This document shows positions 1 through 7,484 of a DNA stretch of 20,286 bases, in pieces. Numbering within the stretch: position 1 is the first letter of the stretch; each line of letters opens with the position of its first letter. The stretch lies in the IMG/VR virus record IMGVR_UViG_3300044712_000467, positions 1 to 20,286 of that record. One strand, given 5' to 3'. The position numbers and the translations under genes were made by a program. This DNA is from a virus. The notes under the pieces are model-generated. The model made no database searches, was not told where the DNA came from, and saw only the letters and a program-made list of their open reading frames with translations.

Positions 1-761
1 AAGGTGAGGGCGTTCCAACGACCGCCGTCTCTATGACTGCTACCAACGTCACAGGATCAACTGCTCAGTACGACGCAGCTGTTTCTATCTCGGATATTCT
101 TGCATACACCTCTTTTGGTGATGTAATGAAAGCCGCTATGGAACGCTTAGCCTACAACGCAGGCAAATCCATTGATGGTATTGTTAAGAAAGAAATTCAA
201 GCAAGTGGCACATTTGCTACCATTCCTGGTAGTATCACAGCCGCTCAATGGACTTCAATCCCAGCAACTGCCACCATGACGATTGCAGGTGTGAGAAAAG
301 CTAACCGCTTCCTCGCAGGTCAAGATGCTATGCAACTTCCTGATGGAAACTGGGTAGCCGTTATTCATCCTGATGTATTGTTTGATCTTCAGTCTGACAC
401 CACAACTGGTGGCTGGATTGACGCTAACAAATACACGGATGCTAACGCCAGTAAACTACTTACCGGTGAAGTTGGTAAACTCATGGGTGTTAGATTCCTC
501 GAATCCACCAATGCAGCTGTACCACGCACAGGTGTAGCCGCTACTGGTTCCATCTACGTCACTTCCTTCATGGGTCGTGAAGCGTTTGGTGTAACTGAAC
601 TACAAAGTCTCAAGACTTATGTTAAGAGCTTTGGTTCAGCTGGATCAGCAGATCCAACCGACAAAGTAGCAACCGCTGGCTGGAAAACAACCTTCGGTGC
701 CGCTATGCTTAACAGTTCCTTCATGGTCAACATGAACACTCCAGTTAGTGCAACTGCTTAA
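1..761 (+). CDS. Major capsid protein, N4-gp56 family (5' partial)
   Basis: This would be the main shell protein of the phage head. The frame is open to the left edge: codons from position 3 read GEGVPTTAVS before the first internal Met at 33, so the true start lies outside the window and ATG 33 is not the start. About 252 residues are visible, ending in TAA at 759-761. N4-gp56-like features are the EGV-PT...SMTATNVT stretch followed by QYDAAVSISD, the central VIHPDVLFDL segment, and GSIYVTSFMGREAFGVTEL near the C-terminus, where family members carry a similar 'vfG..A' block. Family members usually run to about 300-400 residues, which fits a missing N-terminus. A terminator follows directly. 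The family call comes from recall of the family pattern; a profile search would settle it. Confidence 0.82.
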   Translation, partial: GEGVPTTAVSMTATNVTGSTAQYDAAVSISDILAYTSFGDVMKAAMERLAYNAGKSIDGIVKKEIQASGTFATIPGSITAAQWTSIPATATMTIAGVRKANRFLAGQDAMQLPDGNWVAVIHPDVLFDLQSDTTTGGWIDANKYTDANASKLLTGEVGKLMGVRFLESTNAAVPRTGVAATGSIYVTSFMGREAFGVTELQSLKTYVKSFGSAGSADPTDKVATAGWKTTFGAAMLNSSFMVNMNTPVSATA

Positions 762-787
762 TAACAACAGTAAATGTTATTTCTATT

Positions 788-815
788 ACAGCCTCCTTAA
801 ACAAGAGGCTGTTTT
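788..815 (+). terminator. Intrinsic terminator after the capsid gene
   Basis: Perfect 8-bp stem ACAGCCTC (788-795) / GAGGCTGT (805-812) with a 9-nt loop, running into TTTT (812-815). It lies 26 nt after the capsid stop codon and just before a new promoter, so it separates the capsid transcript from the cargo island. Confidence 0.8.
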
Positions 816-821
816 AGTAGG

Positions 822-830
822 TGGTATAAT
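822..830 (+). promoter_or_regulatory. Extended -10 promoter of the cargo island
   Basis: TGGTATAAT is a consensus extended -10 (TGn + TATAAT). No convincing -35 is seen, which is acceptable for this promoter class. Transcription should begin near 836-838, only about 4-6 nt before ATG 842, so the message would be almost leaderless. The core GTGGTATA recurs at 6932 and 16403 in front of structural genes. Confidence 0.7.
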
Positions 831-841
831 TAGAAGTACAT

Positions 842-1417
842 ATGGTCAATTTAGCCTACAAGCCCGAATGGGCTAAATATGAAAAAGATTTAACTAACCC
901 TGATCCTGAGATTGCTAGAAAAGCCGCAGAGGCATTTGACGAAGTTCGTGCTGAAGAATTAAAGAATAACCCAGAGGCTAGAGAGTGGGAGCAGTCACGC
1001 AAAGAAGCGTTCTTAAAAGATAAGCCAGAGTTTGTAAAACAAAGACTAGCTAAAGAAAAATCCGACTACGAGAAACAATTAGATAAATACTTAAATGGAG
1101 GTATCGTTATGGGTAAGTTTATCCCGTCCCCAGGGTTCATGTTAGTCAGACCCATCAAAGAAGAAAAGACCAATGGCGGTGTGATACTACCTGAGGGCGT
1201 ACAAACAGGCGCTGTAGACTCTCCTAACCGTGGAATAGTCGTAGCAGTAGGTAAAGATAAAATCTTTACTAACGGTGCGATTGTAGAGGCTCCTGCACAG
1301 GTCGGGGATTTAATTATGATGCGCTGGCATACGATGGAAATGATGTACGAGGGAGTTAAACACAACTTCATTTCGTTTGAAGATTGTCTGGGTTCAATCA
1401 TGCCAGACGAGGAATAA
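842..1417 (+). CDS. GroES-like co-chaperonin with charged N-terminal extension
   Basis: Residues about 90-191 are a complete Cpn10/GroES domain: PSPGFMLVRP opening, mobile-loop region EEKTNGGVILPEG, RGIVVAVGKDK, AQVGDLIMM, and the ending FISFEDCLGSI. GroES caps a GroEL-type ring during protein folding. Phage versions such as T4 gp31 replace host GroES to fold the capsid protein, and this gene directly follows the capsid gene. No GroEL is seen in the window. Residues 1-89 are a highly charged, helix-prone extension (many E/K/D/R) that normal GroES of about 95-100 residues lacks. ATG 842 has no clear Shine-Dalgarno and lies a few bases from the predicted transcription start. An internal ATG at 1109 has a strong site and would give plain 102-aa GroES. 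Either or both starts may be used. Confidence 0.85.
   Translation: MVNLAYKPEWAKYEKDLTNPDPEIARKAAEAFDEVRAEELKNNPEAREWEQSRKEAFLKDKPEFVKQRLAKEKSDYEKQLDKYLNGGIVMGKFIPSPGFMLVRPIKEEKTNGGVILPEGVQTGAVDSPNRGIVVAVGKDKIFTNGAIVEAPAQVGDLIMMRWHTMEMMYEGVKHNFISFEDCLGSIMPDEE
1097..1111 (+). promoter_or_regulatory. Strong internal ribosome binding site and in-frame ATG in the groES-like gene
   Basis: GGAGG at 1097-1101, 7-nt spacer, ATG at 1109-1111, in frame with ATG 842 (codon 90). Starting here yields MGKFIPSPGF..., exactly the beginning of a normal co-chaperonin. Confidence 0.65.
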
Positions 1418-1419
1418 TT

Positions 1420-1920
1420 ATGAAAGAATACATGAATAATCCTAAATATAAATATATGCTTAAATTTCCAAATTGCAGTAGTTGTGGAGAGCAACTAACA
1501 ACTAACAAGTCTAAGTATGGTTTATGTCATAAATGTATAGGTAAAAGTAAAGAACACACAGAAATACTTAGCAAGTCTCACGCCAATCAAAAGAACCCCA
1601 ATAAGGGTAAAGCATTACCGCTCCTAAGAGGAGAGAACGCCAACCACTGGACTACTGGTTATTCAGTAAATGTGGCAAATGACAGACTAAGAGATATGGC
1701 GAGAATAGAATATAAGTTATGGAGAAAATCTGTATTTGAAAGAGATAATCATACTTGTGTTATTTGTAATTCAACTGAAAATATAGAGACTCACCACATA
1801 AAATCATGGCATAATTTCCCAGAACTTCGTTACGCAATAGACAATGGGGTTACTCTATGCCGACCTTGCCACCTAAAAACAGACAATCATGGTAAAAAAG
1901 TTAAATGGGAGGTCAAATGA
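1420..1920 (+). CDS. HNH endonuclease, free-standing homing type
   Basis: A 166-aa protein with two zinc-binding parts. Near the N-terminus is NCSSCGE ... LCHKC, a CxxC/CxxC finger. The C-terminal half reads YKLWRKSVFERDNHTCVICN, then HHIKSW, then a late Asn (DNGVTLC) and CRPCH, which is the classical HNH nuclease with structural cysteines. The GENANHWTTG stretch before it resembles the linker common in phage HNH homing enzymes. The chosen start has GAGG at 1409-1412 with a 7-nt spacer; an upstream in-frame TTG (1384) lies inside the previous gene and was not chosen. Such enzymes cut phage DNA and spread their own gene. It sits 2 nt after the co-chaperonin stop and overlaps the next gene by ATGA. 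Confidence 0.85.
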   Translation: MKEYMNNPKYKYMLKFPNCSSCGEQLTTNKSKYGLCHKCIGKSKEHTEILSKSHANQKNPNKGKALPLLRGENANHWTTGYSVNVANDRLRDMARIEYKLWRKSVFERDNHTCVICNSTENIETHHIKSWHNFPELRYAIDNGVTLCRPCHLKTDNHGKKVKWEVK

Positions 1921-3317
1921 AAATATCTGTAATCATGTCCACTCACGATGGCAGAAAAGAACTATGCAAGCGAGCAATTGAAAGTGTAATTGCTCAAACA
2001 TTCACCGACTGGGAGCTAGTGATTTGTGATGATGCTAGTAAAGATGGTACTAACCAGATGGTTAAAGATTTTAATAATCCAAAGATTAAATATATCCATA
2101 GAGATACTAATTTTGGAAACGATACTCGACCCAAGAATGAAGCCATAATGAAATCTACTGGAAGTTTTGTTGCTTTCCTAGACTCAGATAATGTTTATAG
2201 ACCAGACCACCTACAATCCCTCTTCAATGAGATCGAGAAGACCAGAGTTGATGTGGTTTATGGAGATCGCTGGATCTTTGACCAAGAAAAGTCCGTATCT
2301 ATCGGTATATTCCATGACTTTGACCCTTTCCTAATGCTAAGACGTAATTATATTGACACATCAGACGTTCTAGTTAAGCGTGAAGCTATATTTGAAGTGG
2401 GTGGATTTGACGAGAGATATAAGAAGTATGTTGACTGGAACCTATGGGTCAGGATGTGTAAGGCAGGATACAAATTCAAGCGAGTACCACTAGTTATAAC
2501 TGACTACCATGTCTACCCTCACTCTAAAAGTAACCGTAAAGAGGATGAGAAGGGATTTAGTGTACCTGCGTGGGATCCTATGGATTGTGAGATTAACGTT
2601 CCACATCTATCACCAGTTAAAGAACCTACAGTAGCCGTATTCTCTATAACTTATGACAGGCTAGAGCTAACTAAGAAATGTTTTGACTCCCTACACGCCA
2701 CAGCAGACTACAAGTTCAAGCATTTTATTGTGGATAACCATAGTACAGACGGTACACAAGATTATCTTAAAGAATATGCAGTCAAACACCAGGCCAATAT
2801 AACTTTTAACGAGGACAACAAGGGCATCTCGATTGCCTCTAATCAAGCTCTTAAAGAGATCAACGGGAAGTTTGATATTGTAGTTAAAGTAGACAACGAT
2901 GCTTTCTTCTTAACAAAAGGCTGGCTCAAGAGAATGGTTGATTTATGGAAGGCTAATCGCATGTTAGTCATGTCTCCCTATATTCAAGGACTTAAAGATA
3001 ATCCAGGTGGCGCACCACGAGAAGATTATGGAATGGTTAAAGGAGAATACTTGGGACTCACTAGACACATCGGAGGGATAGTGCATTTTGTTGATGCTAA
3101 CGCCTACAAAGACTTTAGGTGGGATGAGAGGTCTACTCTCCACGGAGTACAGGACTTAGAGCTATCTAACTACCTTCGTACCAGAGGTTATTTGCATTGT
3201 TATCTCGAAAATTTTTATGCGGAGCATCTATTAGGAACTGAGGGACAGCACAAAGCCTACCCTGAGTACTTTGAACGCAGAAAAAGTGAAAAACAAAAAG
3301 CATACGGAGATAAATGA
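1917..3317 (+). CDS. Two-domain GT2 glycosyltransferase
   Basis: A 466-aa protein with two GT-A/GT2 modules. Domain 1 (residues 2 to about 200) has ISVIMSTHDG, ELVICDDASKDGT and the metal-binding FLDSDN (DSD at 89-91), plus a DERYKKYVDWNLWVRM acceptor-side region. Domain 2 (about 238-440) repeats the fold: VAVFSITYDR, HFIVDNHSTDGT, NKGISIASNQAL and VKVDNDAFF (DND at 326-328). Both DxD motifs look intact, so it may add two sugars. The start at 1917 has GGGAGG just upstream (1907-1912) and overlaps the HNH stop as ATGA; the ATG at 1905 was rejected because it overlaps that site. It likely transfers NDP-sugars to a phage protein or host glycan; the acceptor is unknown. Confidence 0.87.
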   Translation: MKISVIMSTHDGRKELCKRAIESVIAQTFTDWELVICDDASKDGTNQMVKDFNNPKIKYIHRDTNFGNDTRPKNEAIMKSTGSFVAFLDSDNVYRPDHLQSLFNEIEKTRVDVVYGDRWIFDQEKSVSIGIFHDFDPFLMLRRNYIDTSDVLVKREAIFEVGGFDERYKKYVDWNLWVRMCKAGYKFKRVPLVITDYHVYPHSKSNRKEDEKGFSVPAWDPMDCEINVPHLSPVKEPTVAVFSITYDRLELTKKCFDSLHATADYKFKHFIVDNHSTDGTQDYLKEYAVKHQANITFNEDNKGISIASNQALKEINGKFDIVVKVDNDAFFLTKGWLKRMVDLWKANRMLVMSPYIQGLKDNPGGAPREDYGMVKGEYLGLTRHIGGIVHFVDANAYKDFRWDERSTLHGVQDLELSNYLRTRGYLHCYLENFYAEHLLGTEGQHKAYPEYFERRKSEKQKAYGDK

Positions 3318-3991
3318 GCGTATCAGCCTGCACCCTACTACACTACACAGACAGAGACGAACCTAACGCCCCTAAGATTGTAAACGCTCTTAAAGGACAG
3401 GTAGATAAGATCCTAGTATTTATTGATAACCCTGAGATTAAGTTTGATGACCCTGATTGTATTATCCTGAGATCTAACAAACCCTTCCCTGTGATTGCCA
3501 GGAACATGATAGGTGCTTTACTAGATACTGATTATGTTTTCTTTCAAGACTCAGACTTATGCACAGAGCCAGATACCATCAAGTACATGCTAGGTTATGC
3601 ACAAAGTTATCCACAATCAGTCTTAGGATTTGAAGGGTCAAGGATGGCAGATACCCCCCACCCGTATACGCAAGGCACTACGATTGATCGTGGGGACAAA
3701 TTAGAGCCAGTTGATATGTTGATTCGTACATGGCTAGTACCTAGGCGTGTAGTTGGTTTGGCGGTAAATCTCTACCTGAATAATCGTGGGATAATACCCG
3801 ACAAGTATGTGGATGATATTCTATTTTGTTTAGGAAACCGCTACGCATTCAAAGAGCAAAACTACGCTTTACCTATCGTTAAAGGTTGTGGAGTCATTGA
3901 AATAGGCGAAAAAGAGGAAGGACAGTGTGCAACTCCTACTCATTACGCAGTCAGAGATCAAGTATGTAGATATTTAATGGAGTCCAGATGA
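3314..3991 (+). CDS. GT-A type glycosyltransferase
   Basis: A 225-aa protein overlapping the previous gene by ATGA. The fold clues are an N-terminal beta-strand region (VDKILVFIDNPE), the NMIGALLDTDYVFFQDSDL block with a DSD metal motif at residues 79-81, and VDDILFCLGNRYAF in the C-terminal part, where GT2-like enzymes place an acidic catalytic residue. No membrane segment or signal peptide is seen. It is shorter than typical GT2 enzymes (about 250-330 residues) but appears whole. Its place in the sugar operon supports a glycosyltransferase role; donor and acceptor cannot be inferred. Confidence 0.68.
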   Translation: MSVSACTLLHYTDRDEPNAPKIVNALKGQVDKILVFIDNPEIKFDDPDCIILRSNKPFPVIARNMIGALLDTDYVFFQDSDLCTEPDTIKYMLGYAQSYPQSVLGFEGSRMADTPHPYTQGTTIDRGDKLEPVDMLIRTWLVPRRVVGLAVNLYLNNRGIIPDKYVDDILFCLGNRYAFKEQNYALPIVKGCGVIEIGEKEEGQCATPTHYAVRDQVCRYLMESR

Positions 3992-5118
3992 TAAAACTAA
4001 TCAAAAACACCTTCTATCATGAGACTTGGACAAAGATTAGGCTAGCTTGGTTTATTCTCTGGGCTAAACAGCTATCATTTGGCAAGAAGTGTGAGCAGTT
4101 TGAAAAAGAGTTTAGTAAATGGCAGGGTAGAGATGACTCAATCTTTGTAAACTCAGGGTCAAGTGCTAATTTAGCAGTTGTACAAGCACTTCTTAACATG
4201 GGTTATCTAGCTAAAGGAGACAGAGTAGGATTCTCAGCTCTTGGATGGTCTACAACGGTCATGCCACTGATACAACTAGGGCTTAAGCCAGTACCAATTG
4301 ACGTAATGAGTGGATCTTTAAATATAAACAGTGTCCCAAAGAATATAAATTGCTTATTTATGACAAATCTTCTGGGGATTTGTCCTACAAACATGGATGA
4401 TATTGTAAAACACTGTAAAAATAACCATATTATTTTAATAGAAGATAATTGCGAGAGTCTTGGATCTGAATATCAAGGTAAAAAACTAGGAAACTTTGGT
4501 ATGGCTTCTACTTTTTCATTTTATGTAGGTCACCATATGTCCACAATAGAGGGCGGAATGATTTGTACTGACAATAAAAGGCTGGCTCGTGAGCTTAGGA
4601 TAGTTAGAGCACATGGTTGGGACAGAAATTTAGATATTCGCACACAAAACACCATTAGAAAACAGTATAAAGTAGAAAATTCCTTCTATTCACGCTATAC
4701 CTTCTATTCTCTAGGGTACAATCTTAGGCCAACAGAGATTGCGGGCTTTCTAGGGCTATTACAGCTCCCCTACCTCAAGGAAATAGTTGATAAAAGAGTG
4801 GCAATCTATCAGTATTTGCTCATGCATATCAATAAAGGAACCATAAATCCTACTTGGATGACCAAACATTCAGCATTTGCTTTCCCCATAATTTGTAAGA
4901 CCTCAAAAGAGCGTGACGAGCTAGTTAAACGATGTAGTGGTAAAATAGAAGTACGACCAATAGTCGGCGGTGACCTAACTTCACAACCTTTTTATAACTT
5001 TAAAACAACTGGGGTTACAACCGCACGCAAAATACACGAGACTGGACTATACATAGGGATCAATCCCGATATGACGCAATCTGATTTAGATACTATTGTG
5101 AGGACAATCAATGATTAG
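3988..5118 (+). CDS. DegT/DnrJ/EryC1-family PLP enzyme with His for Lys (ColD-like sugar 3-dehydratase)
   Basis: A 376-aa protein with the family order: LSFGKKCEQFEKEF, the phosphate-binding FVNSGSSANLAVVQALL (53-69), LGWSTTVMPLIQLGLKPV, LIEDNCESLGSEYQGKKLGNFG, and FSFYVGHHMSTIEGGMICT. In ordinary aminotransferases of this family the last block holds the PLP-binding lysine (as in FSFHAIKNLTT). Here that position is His182 (codon 4531-4533), followed by His183. The same Lys-to-His change marks ColD and the RfbH/E1 group, which remove a 3-hydroxyl to make 3,6-dideoxysugars. The inferred product is therefore a sugar 3-dehydratase, not an aminotransferase. It overlaps the preceding gene by ATGA and the next by 8 nt. 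No 4,6-dehydratase is present, so the substrate would have to come from the host or elsewhere in the phage. Confidence 0.82.
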   Translation: MIKLIKNTFYHETWTKIRLAWFILWAKQLSFGKKCEQFEKEFSKWQGRDDSIFVNSGSSANLAVVQALLNMGYLAKGDRVGFSALGWSTTVMPLIQLGLKPVPIDVMSGSLNINSVPKNINCLFMTNLLGICPTNMDDIVKHCKNNHIILIEDNCESLGSEYQGKKLGNFGMASTFSFYVGHHMSTIEGGMICTDNKRLARELRIVRAHGWDRNLDIRTQNTIRKQYKVENSFYSRYTFYSLGYNLRPTEIAGFLGLLQLPYLKEIVDKRVAIYQYLLMHINKGTINPTWMTKHSAFAFPIICKTSKERDELVKRCSGKIEVRPIVGGDLTSQPFYNFKTTGVTTARKIHETGLYIGINPDMTQSDLDTIVRTIND

Positions 5119-5725
5119 CCTTGACATAGACGATGGATCAATCTTGCGTAATAGGTATGATCTCCTATTACAGCTCAAGGAACACTACCCAGAGTTAAAA
5201 GTCTCACTGTTCTACATCCCCTACGACTACGAGGCAGAAATGACACAATTATCCCTTCAGCGTAAAGCCAAACTAAAACTCCTTAAAGATAACCTAGACT
5301 GGATAGAGCTAATCCCACATGGAGTTATGCACATCCCTAGTGAGTTTGAGAAAGCAGATAGGAAAGCTGCTGAGTTATCATTACAGGCGATTGATGAGGC
5401 TTTCAGGCATGATGACCTACCCTACGTCAAAGGATTTAAAGCTCCATTCTGGTTGTGGAACCAGGAAGTGGTGGACGTGCTAGATGAGAACGGATGGTGG
5501 GGGGCAGTAGATAAGAACAATCCAAAGATGTTAAAGACTAAGAAGGTCTATACCTATACTCATTCAATCTATGAACCAATCCCACAAGAAAGTGATATTG
5601 CTTTACACGGTCACATGTCACCCCCAAGTCAAAATGATATAGGAGCTTGCTTTGTTAATCTTATGAAAATTCCACATGGACAGAAGTGGTGTTTTGCTAG
5701 TGAGAGGGTATGCGAAAAAAAGTAA
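5111..5725 (+). CDS. NodB-like polysaccharide deacetylase
   Basis: A 204-aa protein. Family CE4 marks are ISLDIDDGS at the N-terminus (motif 1, usually TFDDG; D7 and D8 are candidate catalytic and metal residues), IPHGVMH (H70 and H74, motif 2 histidine pair), GFKAPFW (about 108-114, the motif-3 region, with K where RxPY enzymes have R), and ALHGHMSPP near the C-terminus. These enzymes remove acetyl groups from N-acetylated sugars using a metal ion. No signal peptide is visible, so it probably acts in the cytoplasm on a sugar precursor. It starts inside the end of the previous gene, suggesting translational coupling. The motif-3 change makes the exact activity uncertain. Confidence 0.72.
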   Translation: MISLDIDDGSILRNRYDLLLQLKEHYPELKVSLFYIPYDYEAEMTQLSLQRKAKLKLLKDNLDWIELIPHGVMHIPSEFEKADRKAAELSLQAIDEAFRHDDLPYVKGFKAPFWLWNQEVVDVLDENGWWGAVDKNNPKMLKTKKVYTYTHSIYEPIPQESDIALHGHMSPPSQNDIGACFVNLMKIPHGQKWCFASERVCEKK

Positions 5726-5940
5726 TAAAAGAAGTTGTCAAAGAACCAGAGTGGACACCTATCAACTTCGTACTTAAAACGTGTCAGAGATTCCCTACCC
5801 ATGCTTGCTTTGAGCCTGTTACAGACTGGAAAGAGATGGTAGAGGTCAAAGGTAACCAAGAGATCACCACTAAGCGGGCAACCTGTCGCAAAGGTCACGA
5901 GAACGAGATTATTACTATTAAAAACCTAGACTTCATATGA
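5710..5940 (+). CDS. Small protein of unknown function in the sugar operon
   Basis: A 76-aa protein not recognised. It is basic at the start (MRKKVIKEVVKEPEW), then has Cys and His pairs: C-x6-HAC in the middle and CRKGH about 30 residues later, which could bind a metal, though the spacing matches no zinc finger I know. It overlaps the deacetylase gene by 16 nt and the next glycosyltransferase by ATGA, so it is probably co-translated with both. The tight packing, rather than similarity, supports it as a real gene. Confidence 0.6.
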   Translation: MRKKVIKEVVKEPEWTPINFVLKTCQRFPTHACFEPVTDWKEMVEVKGNQEITTKRATCRKGHENEIITIKNLDFI

Positions 5941-6926
5941 AAAAGCTAGTCATGTACACCAACTCTAGCGCCTCAGCTCAGTGGAGACTACAAGATCCTG
6001 CTAAATACATGGACTATGAGATCAGATTCCCACAAAACGGTATCAAAGAGGAAGACATACAGTGGGCAGATTGTGTAACCTTACAAGGATGTGTGGATAA
6101 ACAGGCCATCGCCATGATTGCCTATTACAAAGATCAAGGAAAAAAGTTAGTCCTCGAGCAAGATGACAGAATAGTGGTAGAGGATGATAATCCCCACAAG
6201 AAACAGCATGACATAGTAGGGGCAAGTAGGATTATCGAGATCACAGCAGGTATGGCGGACATGATTACCTGTACCACACCTTACCTGGCTAATAATCTCA
6301 AGCAATACAACGATAAAGTAGTCGTACTACCCAACTACATGGATATGAAAAGGTGGGATCTCCCAGATAAACATCCAAATACTAACCCCAATCAAATAAG
6401 GATAGGATACTTCGGGTCAATCACACACCTAGAAGATATTAAGATGATCCTACCTGCGCTACATAAACTCTACGCAGAGTATCCAAACCTAATGTTAGTG
6501 TTTGTGGGGGATCCTAGAGTCGCTGATCTAATGGAGGGACTACCAAGTGAGGTGATGATGGGTGTACCCTTTGACGGTTATCCTGCTAAGTTACACTCGC
6601 TTTCACTAGATATAGCCATTGCACCACTGAGAGATACTGAATTTTGCCTAAATAAATCAGCTATAAAGTTTTTCGAAGCTAGTATTGCTCACTACCCAAT
6701 GGTTGCATCAAACACAATCTATAAGTGGGAAATTGAACACAATAAGACTGGCTTACTCTCACCTACACTAGATGACTGGTATATCAATCTAAAGAGACTA
6801 ATTGATAGTAAGGATTTGAGAGACGCCCTAGTAACTAACGCCTACAAGTACGTCAAAGAAACAAAAGATCTTGAGAAAAGGATCTATAAATTCAACGACG
6901 CATATAACTCGCTATGGACGTGTTAG
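5937..6926 (+). CDS. GT-B (GT4-like) glycosyltransferase
   Basis: A 329-aa protein. The N-terminal half ends in VVVLPNYMD, the usual linker before the second Rossmann domain. The C-terminal half has RIGYFGSITHLED (155-167), LMLVFVGDP, LDIAIAPLRD (224-233) and SAIKFFEASIAHYPMVAS (241-258), the last matching the GT4 donor-binding E-x-x-A region. It probably transfers a nucleotide-activated sugar as the last enzyme of the operon. It overlaps the 76-aa gene by ATGA. The stop at 6924-6926 is followed at once by the next promoter (6928 on), with no terminator between. Confidence 0.83.
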   Translation: MKKLVMYTNSSASAQWRLQDPAKYMDYEIRFPQNGIKEEDIQWADCVTLQGCVDKQAIAMIAYYKDQGKKLVLEQDDRIVVEDDNPHKKQHDIVGASRIIEITAGMADMITCTTPYLANNLKQYNDKVVVLPNYMDMKRWDLPDKHPNTNPNQIRIGYFGSITHLEDIKMILPALHKLYAEYPNLMLVFVGDPRVADLMEGLPSEVMMGVPFDGYPAKLHSLSLDIAIAPLRDTEFCLNKSAIKFFEASIAHYPMVASNTIYKWEIEHNKTGLLSPTLDDWYINLKRLIDSKDLRDALVTNAYKYVKETKDLEKRIYKFNDAYNSLWTC

Positions 6927-6932
6927 TAAAAG

Positions 6933-6941
6933 TGGTATACT
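6933..6941 (+). promoter_or_regulatory. Extended -10 promoter, leader module A
   Basis: TGGTATACT, within AAAAGTGGTATACT (6928-6941). The same 14 bases occur exactly at 16399-16412. It begins 2 nt after the glycosyltransferase stop. No good -35 is seen. The expected transcription start, about 7 nt downstream, falls on the AGCTA at 6948. Confidence 0.68.
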
Positions 6942-6947
6942 AAACCA

Positions 6948-6997
6948 AGCTACACTAATATAAATTAGCAGGCACTCAGGAATGAGTGTCTTTTTTG
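6948..6997 (+). promoter_or_regulatory. Double-hairpin transcript leader, copy A
   Basis: AGCTA start (6948-6952). Hairpin 1 is CTAAT/ATTAG (6955-6959 / 6964-6968) with a 4-nt loop, then CA. Hairpin 2 is GGCACTCA/TGAGTGTC (6971-6978 / 6983-6990) around the GNRA tetraloop GGAA, followed by T6 (6991-6996). The ribosome site AAGGAGG begins only 5 nt after the U-tract. It looks like a terminator placed after the promoter and before its gene, so it may attenuate or regulate gene 7014. Confidence 0.72.
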
Positions 6998-7013
6998 CTA
7001 TAAGGAGGACTTT

Positions 7014-7469
7014 ATGACAAACGTATACGCAGGTGGATTACCCATTAACAACGCAGCCAATACTCAAGGAGATACGTTTACTGGAGCTGTTACTTTTACA
7101 GTAGCCCCAACTGGTCCCCAACTCCGAACTGTAACCGACAGTGCCGCAGTAGGTGCAACAGTTGTACTAACCGCAGCTCAATCAGGGCAAGTATTTAACA
7201 ATGCCTCTACCTCAGGCTCACCATCGTGGACACTTCCAACCGCAGCTAATGGTCTTTATTACACGTTCACTTGTGGTAATACTACTGCAGGATTTACGGT
7301 AACTGGTGGAACTATCAAAGCTAAAGCTAACGCTACTGGCGCAGCAATAACTGGTACAACTTTGACTCATACTCAAGCTACTGCAGTAATTGGTGACTGT
7401 ATCACTCTAGTTTGTGATGGAACATTATGGCGCAACATTGCCCAAAATGGTATCTTTACAGCCGCTTAA
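7014..7469 (+). CDS. Phage structural protein, probable head decoration or fibre
   Basis: A 151-aa protein rich in Thr, Ala and Gly, with no catalytic motif. The N-terminal GDTFTGAVTFTVAPTG is typical of phage fibre and decoration proteins. The remainder, with WTLPTAANGLYYTFTCG, GFTVTGGTI and ITLVCDGTLWRNI, resembles a compact all-beta domain found at the ends of phage appendages. It has a strong AAGGAGG site 6 nt before ATG and is the first gene behind leader module A, upstream of the adaptor and nozzle genes. I recognise the style, not a named family; decoration and small fibre are both possible. Confidence 0.62.
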   Translation: MTNVYAGGLPINNAANTQGDTFTGAVTFTVAPTGPQLRTVTDSAAVGATVVLTAAQSGQVFNNASTSGSPSWTLPTAANGLYYTFTCGNTTAGFTVTGGTIKAKANATGAAITGTTLTHTQATAVIGDCITLVCDGTLWRNIAQNGIFTAA

Positions 7470-7484
7470 TAAAAGGAGGCTCTA

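Noticed and set aside
842-1417. Frameshift or fusion artefact joining two genes
   Set aside because: The frame is continuous and the promoter is placed for ATG 842; dual starts explain it without an error, though a fused ancestor remains possible.
1384-1419. TTG upstream start for the HNH gene
   Set aside because: It lies inside the co-chaperonin frame, while ATG 1420 has a well-spaced GAGG.
3314-3317. Possible recoding of TGA, as in some phage lineages
   Set aside because: TGA repeatedly ends frames exactly at ATGA overlaps (1917, 3314, 3988, 5937), so it is a working stop.
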